A stretch of DNA of 39,866 nucleotides from CAYMAX01 sp964388595. GTDB lineage: Bacteria; Bacteroidota; Bacteroidia; Bacteroidales; UBA932. Below the pieces are notes generated by a model that made no database searches, was not told the origin of the DNA, and was given only the letters and a program-made list of their open reading frames with translations. A program made the translations under genes and the position numbers. Location of the stretch: positions 1-39,866 of the forward strand of contig CAYMAX010000007.1 of the NCBI GenBank assembly GCA_964388595.1, read 5' to 3'. Positions 7,766-15,722 of the stretch are shown piece after piece. The first letter of the stretch is position 1. The number at the start of each line of letters is the position of its first letter.

Positions 7766-8551
7766 TTATTTGTATTGGAGATTTTTAAGTCTGAAAAATG
7801 AAAGAACATATAAAAGTACGGGAATACCTATCAAACATAAATATTTGAATATCTGTGCAATCACATTGGCTGATTGAACCCAGTTCTCAAAGAGAGTGCT
7901 ATCACCAAACATTAACTTGTTATTGTTGATCAACAGGGTTTGACCATCCGGATAAATGCTTAATAATGTAATAATGGATATTGTCATCAGCACTGTCAGT
8001 ACACCAATCAAGCAAAGGAATGTCCTACTGATTTTGTGTTTTTTGAAAAGAAGGTTGCCATAAATAGAGAGTGATTGAAACAATAGCATCATGACATATT
8101 TACCTAAGAATTTCCAATCAAAGATATTGGTTGAAAAAACGTTGCCTGTAAACACTTTCCCCATACTGAGCAAAGAGAGAAGGGTATCAAGACCAAGCAT
8201 CACAAAAGAGAACACAAGTGGACAGATAATTGTGGTACATAGCAACATAGAGCAATATTTTTCACAAGTGGAAGCGGGAAGAAGTGCATAGTTTATGCCG
8301 CGATTGGGATGATTGGACTCTCCATAGAGATGGAAAGGTATCAGGAAGATATAGGCGAAGATAAAAATAAAAATAACGGGAATTCTGTTGGCGATGAATG
8401 ACTGTGTTCCACCCTGAATCAGAGTAAAAAACCAATAAAGAATATAGGCGCACAAGATGGCAAGAGTAAAGGTGCCGAATTTTTGAAAGTATTCCTTTAT
8501 CTCTTTGGTAAATAAGAGACCGAATCTTTTGAATGAAAATATATTATTCAT
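7766..8551 (-). CDS. ABC transporter membrane subunit (putative)
   Basis: A 261-residue integral membrane protein with about six hydrophobic helices, for example FTLAILCAYILYWFFTLI, VIFIFIFAYIFLIPFHLYG, IICPLVFSFVMLGLDTLLSL and FLCLIGVLTVLMTISIITLL. It has no recognisable catalytic motif. It lies between an ABC ATPase gene (29 bases upstream) and a GntR regulator gene (2 bases downstream), the usual layout of YtrA-type transporter operons, so it is taken as the membrane partner of that ATPase. The NHPNRGINYALLPASTCEKY segment resembles ABC-2-type permeases of Bacteroidetes. Substrate is unknown; drug, lantibiotic or envelope-stress roles are known for similar operons but not shown here. Confidence 0.75.
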   Translation of the reverse strand: MNNIFSFKRFGLLFTKEIKEYFQKFGTFTLAILCAYILYWFFTLIQGGTQSFIANRIPVIFIFIFAYIFLIPFHLYGESNHPNRGINYALLPASTCEKYCSMLLCTTIICPLVFSFVMLGLDTLLSLLSMGKVFTGNVFSTNIFDWKFLGKYVMMLLFQSLSIYGNLLFKKHKISRTFLCLIGVLTVLMTISIITLLSIYPDGQTLLINNNKLMFGDSTLFENWVQSANVIAQIFKYLCLIGIPVLLYVLSFFRLKNLQYK

Positions 8552-8580
8552 ATTCTGTTGTTTTATCGTTAATGGTGTTA

Positions 8581-9408
8581 TTATTTGCTGAACAACTCTT
8601 TGATCAGTTCTTTATTGTTGGAGACTGCGTTGAAGAGGGCCTCTATATTGACTTGAGTCTCTACTTTGCGCTCATTGAGGGAGACTTTCATATAGCCACC
8701 AAGTGCCGGTTCGCAATAAAGAGCTTTATCGTCTTTCTCAGGATCAATCGAGAAATGGAGTTCTTCGGCGATTTTACAGATGGGTGCATTTAACAATATC
8801 CCTTTCGTGTCCAATATGATAATGGGGTCAATAAGATTTTCAAGATCTCTTACCTGATGGGTGGAGATAACTATCGTGTTGTCAGGGGTAGAAGCTTCAG
8901 ATATGATTTTTCTGAACTGAGTTTTGGATGGGATATCCAATCCGTTGGTAGGTTCATCAAGCAGAAGCAGTTTGGTTTTTAATGCCACGGCTATGGACAA
9001 AATAGACTTTTTCTGCTGCCCGTGAGACATCTTTGTAAACTTGACATTGGGATTTACTTCGAACATCGACATTAGTTTATAGAAGAGTTCTATGTCGAAA
9101 TTGGGATAAAGCACTCCCATATTTTTGGCATATACTTCCACGGGAATAGGGCTTCCCATAAAGTCTTCGGGAACGAAAAAGATATCTTTCAAAAAGGATG
9201 GTTCCCTTGAAAAAGGGTTATGACCATCTACTGAACATTTACCATCCGAACTTTTCAAAAGTCCTGAGATTATTTTGAGTAATGTTGTCTTCCCCACTCC
9301 ATTTAGTCCCAGAAGACCATAGATTTTACCCTCTTCGAGAGTAAGATTGATTCCGGAAAAGACTTGTTTGTGTCTGTAACTGAATTTAAGATTTTCAATT
9401 GTAATCAT
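8581..9408 (-). CDS. ABC transporter ATP-binding protein
   Basis: A 275-residue ABC ATPase that energises the adjacent membrane protein. It has Walker A GLNGVGKT at residues 34-41, a divergent signature motif SHGQQ at 128-132 (in place of LSGGQ), Walker B LLLLDEP at 147-153 followed by the D-loop, and an H-loop histidine in STHQ near 180. The last 70 residues form a short C-terminal extension beyond the nucleotide-binding domain. It is the first gene of the operon ATPase-permease-GntR-CarboxypepD_reg. It is transcribed from a promoter about 60 bases upstream that has both the -33 and -7 boxes and an overlapping operator. Confidence 0.92.
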   Translation of the reverse strand: MITIENLKFSYRHKQVFSGINLTLEEGKIYGLLGLNGVGKTTLLKIISGLLKSSDGKCSVDGHNPFSREPSFLKDIFFVPEDFMGSPIPVEVYAKNMGVLYPNFDIELFYKLMSMFEVNPNVKFTKMSHGQQKKSILSIAVALKTKLLLLDEPTNGLDIPSKTQFRKIISEASTPDNTIVISTHQVRDLENLIDPIIILDTKGILLNAPICKIAEELHFSIDPEKDDKALYCEPALGGYMKVSLNERKVETQVNIEALFNAVSNNKELIKELFSK

Positions 9409-9442
9409 ATCTACTGTTGATATTTGTTATTGCGATTATGTA

Positions 9443-9464
9443 GTGTATTAGTATATTAGTACAC
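9443..9464 (-). promoter_or_regulatory. Probable GntR/YtrA-type operator
   Basis: A 22-bp imperfect palindrome. The minus-strand half-sites are GTGTACTAATA and TACTAATACAC, and 9 of 11 positions are symmetric. It begins 2 bases after the -7 box, so a bound repressor would cover the transcription start. A GTGTA...TACAC palindrome with internal CTA/TAG is the kind of site bound by YtrA-like GntR proteins; the regulator encoded in this operon is the obvious ligand. Confidence 0.7.
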
Positions 9465-9466
9465 CG

Positions 9467-9497
9467 CAAAGGTAGATATGTTTTTTATATATGCAAA
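9467..9497 (-). promoter_or_regulatory. Promoter of the ABC/GntR operon
   Basis: On the minus strand a TTTG -33 box (9497-9494) is separated by exactly 19 bases from TACCTTTG (9474-9467), a full match to the Bacteroidetes TTTG/TAnnTTTG promoter. It is among the clearest promoters in the window. Confidence 0.85.
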
Positions 9498-9541
9498 TTT
9501 ATTTTACATATTTTTTGAAAATAGTTGAAGAAAAGTGAAAA

Positions 9542-10411
9542 TCACCTCTTGCTGCGTGCCAGAAGAGTGTTTTTCATTAAAGAAATGATGGTCATAGGGC
9601 CGACACCTCCAGGGACTGGAGTGATATAAGAGCATTTCGGAGCAACCGCATCGAAATCGACATCACCTACTATTTTATATCCTTTGGAATTATCGGCGGG
9701 GACGCGGGTGATACCTACATCAATAACGACAGCACCCTCTTTGACCATGTCGGCTTTCAGGAAAAGAGGCACTCCGAGGGCGGCAATGATGATATCTGCG
9801 TCACGTGTATATTTGGATATATCGGGGGTCCTGCTGTGACAGATGGTCACTGTGCAATCACCCGTTTTGGCCTTCATGGAGAGAAGATTGGCGATGGGAC
9901 GCCCCACGATGTTGCTTCTGCCTAAGACTACACAATGTTTACCCGATGTGGAAATGTGGTAATGCTCCAAAAGCAATAATATGCCGTATGGGGTGGCTGA
10001 GATGAAAGAGGGCTCTCCGAGTGTCATTTTCCCAACATTTGTGGGGTGAAATCCATCTACATCTTTATCAGGGTCGACAGCATTCATAATGGTTTTGGTG
10101 TCAATATGACTCGGGAGAGGAAGCTGAATGATAAATCCATCTACCGAATCATCACGGTTGAGACGATGTATCTCTGAAAGAAGTTCAGTCTGAGAGATAG
10201 TGGATGGAAATTTAAGCAACGTGGACTTGAATCCAACTTGGGAGCAGGCTTTTTCTTTATTGGCAACATAGGTCTGGCTGGCACCATCATCCCCTACCAA
10301 CACTGCAACAAGATGGGGAGCACGCTCTCCGCGGGCTATCATTGCAGAGACCTGGTCAGCGATTTGAGACTTTAGCGCGTCTGCAGTTTCTTTACCATTT
10401 AATAATATCAT
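9542..10411 (-). CDS. folD: Bifunctional methylenetetrahydrofolate dehydrogenase/cyclohydrolase FolD
   Basis: FolD interconverts 5,10-methylene-THF, 5,10-methenyl-THF and 10-formyl-THF in the cytosol, supplying one-carbon units for purines and initiator tRNA. The 289-residue length is normal. Visible motifs are the catalytic tyrosine/lysine pair in QTYVANKEKAC (Y48, K52), the VDGFIIQLPLPSHID substrate segment, DKDVDGFHPTNVG, the NADP-binding VVLGRSNIVGRPIANLL and the C-terminal PVPGGVGPMT. The gene follows ffh after 12 bases and is probably co-transcribed with it. No clear terminator separates it from the ABC operon promoter downstream. Confidence 0.97.
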   Translation of the reverse strand: MILLNGKETADALKSQIADQVSAMIARGERAPHLVAVLVGDDGASQTYVANKEKACSQVGFKSTLLKFPSTISQTELLSEIHRLNRDDSVDGFIIQLPLPSHIDTKTIMNAVDPDKDVDGFHPTNVGKMTLGEPSFISATPYGILLLLEHYHISTSGKHCVVLGRSNIVGRPIANLLSMKAKTGDCTVTICHSRTPDISKYTRDADIIIAALGVPLFLKADMVKEGAVVIDVGITRVPADNSKGYKIVGDVDFDAVAPKCSYITPVPGGVGPMTIISLMKNTLLARSKR

Positions 10412-10423
10412 ATTGTCACTGAT

Positions 10424-11758
10424 TTAACGATTTCTTGCGGAGCGCATAGCATTTAATGTGTTCTTAGCCCCTTTCCCTGCCACATTTTTCATCATCTTTC
10501 TGGTACCTTCAAACTGTTTGAGAAGACGGTTGACATCAGCCACAGTCGTGCCGCTGCCATCAGCGATACGGCGTCTTCTACTGCCGTTAATCATCTGCGG
10601 GTTATCTCTCTCATAAAGAGTCATAGAGAGGATGATGGCTTCTACACTCTTAAAAGAATTATTGTCCAAATCGACATCTTTTATGGCTTTGCCCATACCT
10701 GGAATCATAGAAGCAAGGTCTTTAATGTTGCCCATTTTCTTGATCTGCTGTATCTGCTGATAGAAGTCGGTGAGGGTAAACTGGTTCTTTGCAAGCTTTT
10801 TGGTGAGCTTGCGCGCCTCTTCTTCGTCAAATTGTTCCTGAGCTTTCTCCACAAGAGAGACCACATCCCCCATTCCGAGGATTCTGTCTGCTATACGTGA
10901 TGGATAGAAAATATCGAGAGCCTCCATTTTCTCTCCGGAACTCGTAAATTTAATCGGTTTGTTGACTACTGCTTTGATGGAAAGGGCAGCACCGCCACGA
11001 GTATCGCCATCCATTTTGGAAAGAACCACTCCGTCGAAATCGAGACGTTCATTGAATGCGCGTGCAGTTTCAACTGCATCTTGACCTGTCATCGCATCTA
11101 CCACGAAGAGAGTTTCAGTGGGGGTGACTGCTTTTTTGATGGCAGCTATCTCGTTCATCATATTCTCATCCACTGCCAATCGTCCGGCGGTATCGATGAT
11201 TACCAATGAGAAGCCTTCGTGGCGTGCTTTGGAGATAGCGTTTTTGGAGATTGACACGGGGTCTTTGGCATTCTCTTCGGTATATACAGGGACATTTATC
11301 TGCTCTCCAATGATTTGCAACTGTTCGATGGCAGCAGGTCTGTAAACGTCACCTGCGACCAACATTACTTTCAGCCCCTTTTTGTTTTTACAGAAGAGGG
11401 CGAGTTTTCCGCAAAAAGTAGTCTTACCTGAACCTTGAAGACCACTGACCAAGACTATTCCCGGATTACCCTTGATATTAATGTCGCTCGCCTCGCTTCC
11501 CATCAGTTCTGCAAGTTCGTCGTGCACTATCTTTATCATCATCTGGTCCGGACGAACGGCGGTAAGGACATTGCGGCCTAAAGCTTTTTCCTTGACATCG
11601 TCACAGAAAGACTTGGCTATCTTATAACTGACATCGGCGTCCAATAAAGCTCTTCTAACTTCTTTCAAAGTCTCGGCGACATTGATATCTGTGATTTTAC
11701 CCTGACCTTTTATGAGTTTAAATGAGCGTTCGAGTTTGTCGGTAAGATTTTCAAACAT
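10424..11758 (-). CDS. ffh: Signal recognition particle protein Ffh (SRP54)
   Basis: This is the GTPase of the bacterial signal recognition particle; it binds 4.5S RNA and signal sequences of nascent membrane proteins and docks with FtsY. The 444-residue product has the N-domain helices, the G-domain P-loop GLQGSGKT (106-113), DTAGRL, and SKMDGDTRGGAALS. The methionine-rich M-domain follows, with MIPGMGKAIKD and the RNA-binding GSRRRRIADGSGTTV segment. The length is normal for Bacteroidetes. It is the first gene of an ffh-folD unit and has its own -7 element 22 bases upstream of the ATG, divergent from the deoxyhypusine-synthase-like gene. The 4.5S RNA gene is not in the window. Confidence 0.97.
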   Translation of the reverse strand: MFENLTDKLERSFKLIKGQGKITDINVAETLKEVRRALLDADVSYKIAKSFCDDVKEKALGRNVLTAVRPDQMMIKIVHDELAELMGSEASDINIKGNPGIVLVSGLQGSGKTTFCGKLALFCKNKKGLKVMLVAGDVYRPAAIEQLQIIGEQINVPVYTEENAKDPVSISKNAISKARHEGFSLVIIDTAGRLAVDENMMNEIAAIKKAVTPTETLFVVDAMTGQDAVETARAFNERLDFDGVVLSKMDGDTRGGAALSIKAVVNKPIKFTSSGEKMEALDIFYPSRIADRILGMGDVVSLVEKAQEQFDEEEARKLTKKLAKNQFTLTDFYQQIQQIKKMGNIKDLASMIPGMGKAIKDVDLDNNSFKSVEAIILSMTLYERDNPQMINGSRRRRIADGSGTTVADVNRLLKQFEGTRKMMKNVAGKGAKNTLNAMRSARNR

Positions 11759-11780
11759 AATCTTGATATAAAAAACGGTA

Positions 11781-11811
11781 CAAAATTAGGAAAAAATAGT
11801 AATTTTGCGAA
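11781..11811 (-). promoter_or_regulatory. Promoter of ffh-folD
   Basis: The minus strand reads TAATTTTG at 11788-11781 (TAnnTTTG) with TTCG at 11811-11808, 19 bases upstream, as a near-match to the TTTG -33 box. The ffh start codon follows 22 bases after the -7 element. Confidence 0.65.
11800..11807 (+). promoter_or_regulatory. -7 element for the deoxyhypusine-synthase-like gene
   Basis: TAATTTTG matches TAnnTTTG and lies 44 bases before the ATG at 11852. It is interleaved with the ffh promoter: each -7 box lies inside the other promoter's spacer, so the two divergent promoters should compete for polymerase. Confidence 0.55.
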
Positions 11812-11851
11812 CTATCTAAAGACAACTTAATCAATAATAAATAATACCATC

Positions 11852-12832
11852 ATGAATAGAGGACCTATTTCTCAATTTATTACACATCATTACCGTCATT
11901 TCAATTCTGCAACTTTGGTAGATGCTGCCAAATCATACGATGAACTCATCGCCAAGGGAGGTAAGATGATGCTTGCCATGGCCGGAGCTATGAGTACGGC
12001 AGAGCTCGGACTTTCTCTCGCAGAGATGATACGTCAGGACAAGATAAGCATCGTCTCATGCTCTGCCAATAATCTTGAAGAAGATATAATGAATCTCGTG
12101 GCTCACTCTCATTACAAAAGAGTGCCCTACTACAGAGACCTTACTCCTGAGCAGGAACACGAACTTTTGGAGAACCACATGAATAGAGTTACTGACACTT
12201 GTATACCTGAAGAAGAAGCTTTCAGAAGGTTGGAGCACCATCTTGTAGAAGTATGGAAAGATATGAAAGCCAAGGGCGAGAGACTTTTTCCCTGGGAAGT
12301 AATGTATAGGCTCATTCGCAGTGGCGTCCTCAAACAATATTACGAAATCGACCCTAAAGACAGCTGGGTGCTCGCAGCCTGTGAGAAGAATATTCCGATA
12401 GTTGTTCCCGCATGGGAAGACTGCACCACAGCCAACATTTATACAGCACACTGTATCCGTGGAGAATTCGACCCATCCAAATCTATGATTAAGAATGGTA
12501 TCGAGACGATGATATTCCTTACTGAGTGGTATCGCAAAAACAGTGGCGGAGCAGGTGTGGGCTTCTTCCAGATAGGTGGTGGCACAGCAGGAGACTTCCC
12601 TATTTGCGTTGTCCCCATGATGGCTCAGGATCTTGAATGGAAAGATGTTCCTCTCTGGTCATATTTCTGCCAGATTTCAGATTGCACCACATCATACGGT
12701 TCATATTCAGGTGCAGTACCCAATGAGAAAATCACTTGGGGAAAGCTTTCTAAAGACACCCCCCGTTTCATAGTAGAATCGGATGCCACGATAGTAGCAC
12801 CTCTGATGTTCGCCTACATTCTGGGCTGGTAA
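11852..12832 (+). CDS. Deoxyhypusine-synthase-family protein (bacterial type)
   Basis: A 326-residue enzyme of the deoxyhypusine synthase fold, which uses NAD to transfer an aminobutyl group from spermidine to an acceptor amine. The C-terminal catalytic motif is present: PNEKITWGKL places K298, W296 and E292 where the eukaryotic enzyme has its catalytic lysine, tryptophan and glutamate. The glycine-rich segment reads GGGTAGDFPICVV, without the KHH histidines of the eukaryotic protein. Bacteria have no eIF5A, so the acceptor must differ; known bacterial relatives make homospermidine or act in related polyamine chemistry. The gene stands alone, divergent from ffh and convergent with DUF4301 (13 bases between stops). 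Family is secure, reaction uncertain. Confidence 0.85.
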   Translation: MNRGPISQFITHHYRHFNSATLVDAAKSYDELIAKGGKMMLAMAGAMSTAELGLSLAEMIRQDKISIVSCSANNLEEDIMNLVAHSHYKRVPYYRDLTPEQEHELLENHMNRVTDTCIPEEEAFRRLEHHLVEVWKDMKAKGERLFPWEVMYRLIRSGVLKQYYEIDPKDSWVLAACEKNIPIVVPAWEDCTTANIYTAHCIRGEFDPSKSMIKNGIETMIFLTEWYRKNSGGAGVGFFQIGGGTAGDFPICVVPMMAQDLEWKDVPLWSYFCQISDCTTSYGSYSGAVPNEKITWGKLSKDTPRFIVESDATIVAPLMFAYILGW

Positions 12833-12845
12833 TCGTAAATAACAG

Positions 12846-14312
12846 TTATATACCTAGATGTTCAACCTTGAGAAGATCCATCACGGTCTTCACAGGGTTG
12901 AATGTTTTTAAGGGGGTATCCACGAAGATGGTGTTCCAATTGCTCATGGCGCCATTCCAAAGCCCCGGAAGCTCCTGTGCCTTGAGTTTGCGGCCCTCAT
13001 AACTTTTGGAGGTAATGAAGCCTGTGGTGGGGTCAGTATATCTTGTAAGGTCGAAAATATTGCCTTTATAATCTTTTATGGAGCAGACTATATCTACCGG
13101 ATTGAAATGAGAAGAATCGGAAAGAAATAATGGCGTCTCGGGAAGAGTCATATCTATCTGGGCACTTTCCAATATTTGCAGTGAAGTCGATCCGTCTGCA
13201 TCATAGGTAATGAATGGTCCTCCTCCGGGTTCCCCTTCATTTTTTACCATTCCGCACACTCTTATGGGGCGGTTGAGTTTGGCAAAAAGGATGTGAGGAA
13301 GTATATCTTCAGGTATATTGGGCAGTGTTATGCAGAATTCATTGTCGATGAAAGAGATAATCTCATCGCACAGTTCTTTGGGTGCTTTCACACATTTGGC
13401 ATGTGACAAGATGTATGGCTCCAATTTCTTGAGATATGCAAAGACATTGTTACGACTTTGCAAAAGTCGGCCGGCAATTACTTTTTTCCAAAGTATGGTC
13501 TTGTCAAGAAATTCCTGACGGATCACATTGTCGATATTTTTAAGAAAAACGATGTCTCCGTCCGTCTCGTTGAGATTTTGCAAAAGGGCACCATGACCAC
13601 CGGGTCTGAAAAGAGGGGTACCATCTTGTTTGAGAAATGGGGTATTATCCTCATTGACTGCTATAATGTTGGTAGATGGATCCTGCGTGGAAAAGTTAAT
13701 ATCATATTTACAGTCAAAACGCTTTTCATATTTGGGAGACACCTCGTCGGAGAGCTCCTGAAAATCATCTTTATGTTCTGGAGAAACGGTAAAATGGATA
13801 TGCACAGTCCCATCACTGTTTTTGGCATAGAGAGCACCTTCGACCAAGTGTTCTTCGAAAGCGGTGCGCACCTCCTTGAAGGGCTTGTCATATTTATGGA
13901 ACAGAATCTCACCTTTGGGTTTGTATGCATATCGCATATCATCCAGAATATAATTCAATGTCTCTTCTTGAGAGAGACCTTTGAAATGAGCTGAATCATA
14001 AAATGGAAACTTGGTGATGTTGTCAAAAAATTTCTTGCCATGTGAACCATGGAGAAGCATTTGTTTACTTCTGAGATCTTCACGGGCTTCGAAAAGTACT
14101 TTGAACATTCTGGAAGCTGCACCTGAAGCGGGGACAAACTTCACTATTTTACCTTTAAAGTCTTCATATCTTCTGATGGCACTTGCCTGTTCTTCAGCAT
14201 CCAGCAGAGAGATGCCCCGTGCTGTGGTGGCGGGAGCTTGTACTTTCAGAAATGGGAAACCTTTGATGTAGTTCTCCAACTGAAGCTTGACATTGGCATT
14301 ATTGTATGACAT
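12846..14312 (-). CDS. DUF4301 family protein, nucleotidyltransferase-like
   Basis: A 488-residue protein of the DUF4301 family, found mainly in Bacteroidetes. Near the N-terminus it has KFVPASGAASRMFK (residues 58-71), resembling the glycine-rich nucleotide loop of sugar-nucleotide transferases. FRPGGHGALLQNLNE and a DIVFLKNIDNV strand come later, again as in GT-A nucleotidyltransferase folds. The middle carries VHIHFTVSPEHKDDF and the latter half GEPGGGPFITYDADGSTSLQ. No reaction is established. It starts 2 bases after the GNAT gene stop and is the last gene of a four-gene operon with two ATP-grasp ligases, so it may activate or supply a substrate for that pathway; this is inference from context. 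Confidence 0.78.
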   Translation of the reverse strand: MSYNNANVKLQLENYIKGFPFLKVQAPATTARGISLLDAEEQASAIRRYEDFKGKIVKFVPASGAASRMFKVLFEAREDLRSKQMLLHGSHGKKFFDNITKFPFYDSAHFKGLSQEETLNYILDDMRYAYKPKGEILFHKYDKPFKEVRTAFEEHLVEGALYAKNSDGTVHIHFTVSPEHKDDFQELSDEVSPKYEKRFDCKYDINFSTQDPSTNIIAVNEDNTPFLKQDGTPLFRPGGHGALLQNLNETDGDIVFLKNIDNVIRQEFLDKTILWKKVIAGRLLQSRNNVFAYLKKLEPYILSHAKCVKAPKELCDEIISFIDNEFCITLPNIPEDILPHILFAKLNRPIRVCGMVKNEGEPGGGPFITYDADGSTSLQILESAQIDMTLPETPLFLSDSSHFNPVDIVCSIKDYKGNIFDLTRYTDPTTGFITSKSYEGRKLKAQELPGLWNGAMSNWNTIFVDTPLKTFNPVKTVMDLLKVEHLGI

Positions 14313-14314
14313 CT

Positions 14315-14806
14315 CTATTGATTGATTTCTAATGAATATATCAGGCAGTCATCACCGATGGAATAATAATCTTTGATGCGGGCCTCTATGACAAACCCAA
14401 TGGAAACATAAAATCGTTGGGTGGGAAGATATTCTTCTCTTCCTGCCGTGGAAAGAACGATTTTATGCCCTCCGAGTTCCCTGACCCGGTCGACCACCTG
14501 CTGAACAATTTTCCTGCCTATGCCCCTCCCCTGCAAAGTCTTGTCTACTGCCAACCAATACATCTCATAAGTAGAGATAGTGCATGGTACTTTGGCAAAA
14601 CATACATAGCCTACTACTCGTCCATCTTCCTCAGCCAACAGGCAGTCATAATTGTCGACATTGTTGCCGTTTTGCAGCGAAAGGTCAAAAAGTTCAAGTG
14701 CAACATCAATCTCATCATGGGCAGCATCGAAAAAACCGGTACTGATAAGGAGCTGTTGTATTTTCTCACGATCTGTGGGAAATATATTGTTACGAAACGA
14801 AAGCAT
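14315..14806 (-). CDS. GNAT-family N-acetyltransferase
   Basis: A 163-residue acetyl-CoA-dependent acetyltransferase. The GNAT core is clear: VVGYVCFAKVPCTISTYEMYWLAVDKTLQGRGIGRKIV, split here as the strand before motif A and the acetyl-CoA loop QGRGIGRK. A motif B region (YLPTQRFYVSIGFVIEARIKDYY) follows. Its start codon lies inside the end of the second ATP-grasp gene (17-base overlap) and its stop is 2 bases before DUF4301, so translation is coupled to its neighbours. The likely substrate is an amine made or used by the ATP-grasp enzymes; GNAT domains cannot be assigned a substrate from sequence alone. Confidence 0.88.
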   Translation of the reverse strand: MLSFRNNIFPTDREKIQQLLISTGFFDAAHDEIDVALELFDLSLQNGNNVDNYDCLLAEEDGRVVGYVCFAKVPCTISTYEMYWLAVDKTLQGRGIGRKIVQQVVDRVRELGGHKIVLSTAGREEYLPTQRFYVSIGFVIEARIKDYYSIGDDCLIYSLEINQ

Positions 14807-15722
14807 CTTTTATTATTATTTCAAACATTTGTTCATTGGAGAGACCGCTGCGTTCAGTCATAGCTGTGAATCCTGAATCGGGTGATATGCAGGGATTTGT
14901 GTTAATATCTATAACATAGAGATTGTCGTAGCTGTCCATTCTGTAATCTATCCTCGCATATCCTTTGAGGTCAAGTTCTCTTCGACAAAAATCGGTAAGT
15001 TTGTATAAACGTTCACAGATATTGTCATCGACATCGAATGTCCTCAGACTTTTCTGATAAGAATCTGCTCCTTCGTCCCATTTGGCTTCATAAGTAAGAA
15101 TCTTATGACCCACGAAATCTTTCTCAAAATTAATCTCAGCAGGTGGAAGGATGGTGTCGCCTATGAAAGCGCAGTTAAATTCTCTTCCATCTACGTATTT
15201 TTCTGCTATCCACTCCATTCCGGTCTCTTTTTCCTTATCATTCAATGCACTTTTCAACTCTTTTTCAGTAGAGAATTTACGAATGCAATTATCGTCAAGT
15301 GCTATGGAAGCATGCTCTGTCTTGGCTTTCAAAATGTATTCGATACCCGATTTGAAGCAAGATGCAGGGGTAGGTATGTTTTTCTGCTGAAGTACCCTCT
15401 TGGCAATCGATTTGTTGGCACTGATGACTTGAGGATAGATATGATTGCCTGTGAATGGAATACCCATCACTTCGAGCATCTGAACGGCAATAATCGACAT
15501 ACCGCCACTTTCACATACACTCTCTACGAGATTGAAAACGACATCGGGGGCATATTTGCGAATATCGTGCATCACTTTACGAATGTCGCTGACAAACGGG
15601 ATTTGACAAACTGTGTGCTTACGTGACAGACATTTCTCGGCGAAATCGGCCTCAATCTGATTGTCCATCTCATCGGCAGAACCATTGCCGGTGATGTCAT
15701 CTTTAAGAATAACTATTCTCAT
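14790..15722 (-). CDS. ATP-grasp ligase, D-Ala-D-Ala-ligase-like (second of a pair)
   Basis: A 310-residue ATP-grasp enzyme expected to join a carboxylate to an amine via an acyl-phosphate. It has a Ddl-like N-domain (DVVFNLVESV, MGIPFTGNHIYPQVISANKS). The ATP-grasp segments follow: ILKAKTEHASIALDD, EKYVDGREFNCAFIGD and YARIDYRMDSYDNLYVIDINTNPCIS, with the metal-binding D/N residues at the end. The nucleotide loop (KTEHASIA) differs from that of true D-Ala-D-Ala ligases (EGSSxG). The gene overlaps the upstream ATP-grasp gene by 20 bases and the downstream GNAT gene by 17 bases. It is therefore a dedicated pathway enzyme rather than the cell-wall Ddl; the substrate is unknown. Confidence 0.82.
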   Translation of the reverse strand: MRIVILKDDITGNGSADEMDNQIEADFAEKCLSRKHTVCQIPFVSDIRKVMHDIRKYAPDVVFNLVESVCESGGMSIIAVQMLEVMGIPFTGNHIYPQVISANKSIAKRVLQQKNIPTPASCFKSGIEYILKAKTEHASIALDDNCIRKFSTEKELKSALNDKEKETGMEWIAEKYVDGREFNCAFIGDTILPPAEINFEKDFVGHKILTYEAKWDEGADSYQKSLRTFDVDDNICERLYKLTDFCRRELDLKGYARIDYRMDSYDNLYVIDINTNPCISPDSGFTAMTERSGLSNEQMFEIIIKDAFVS

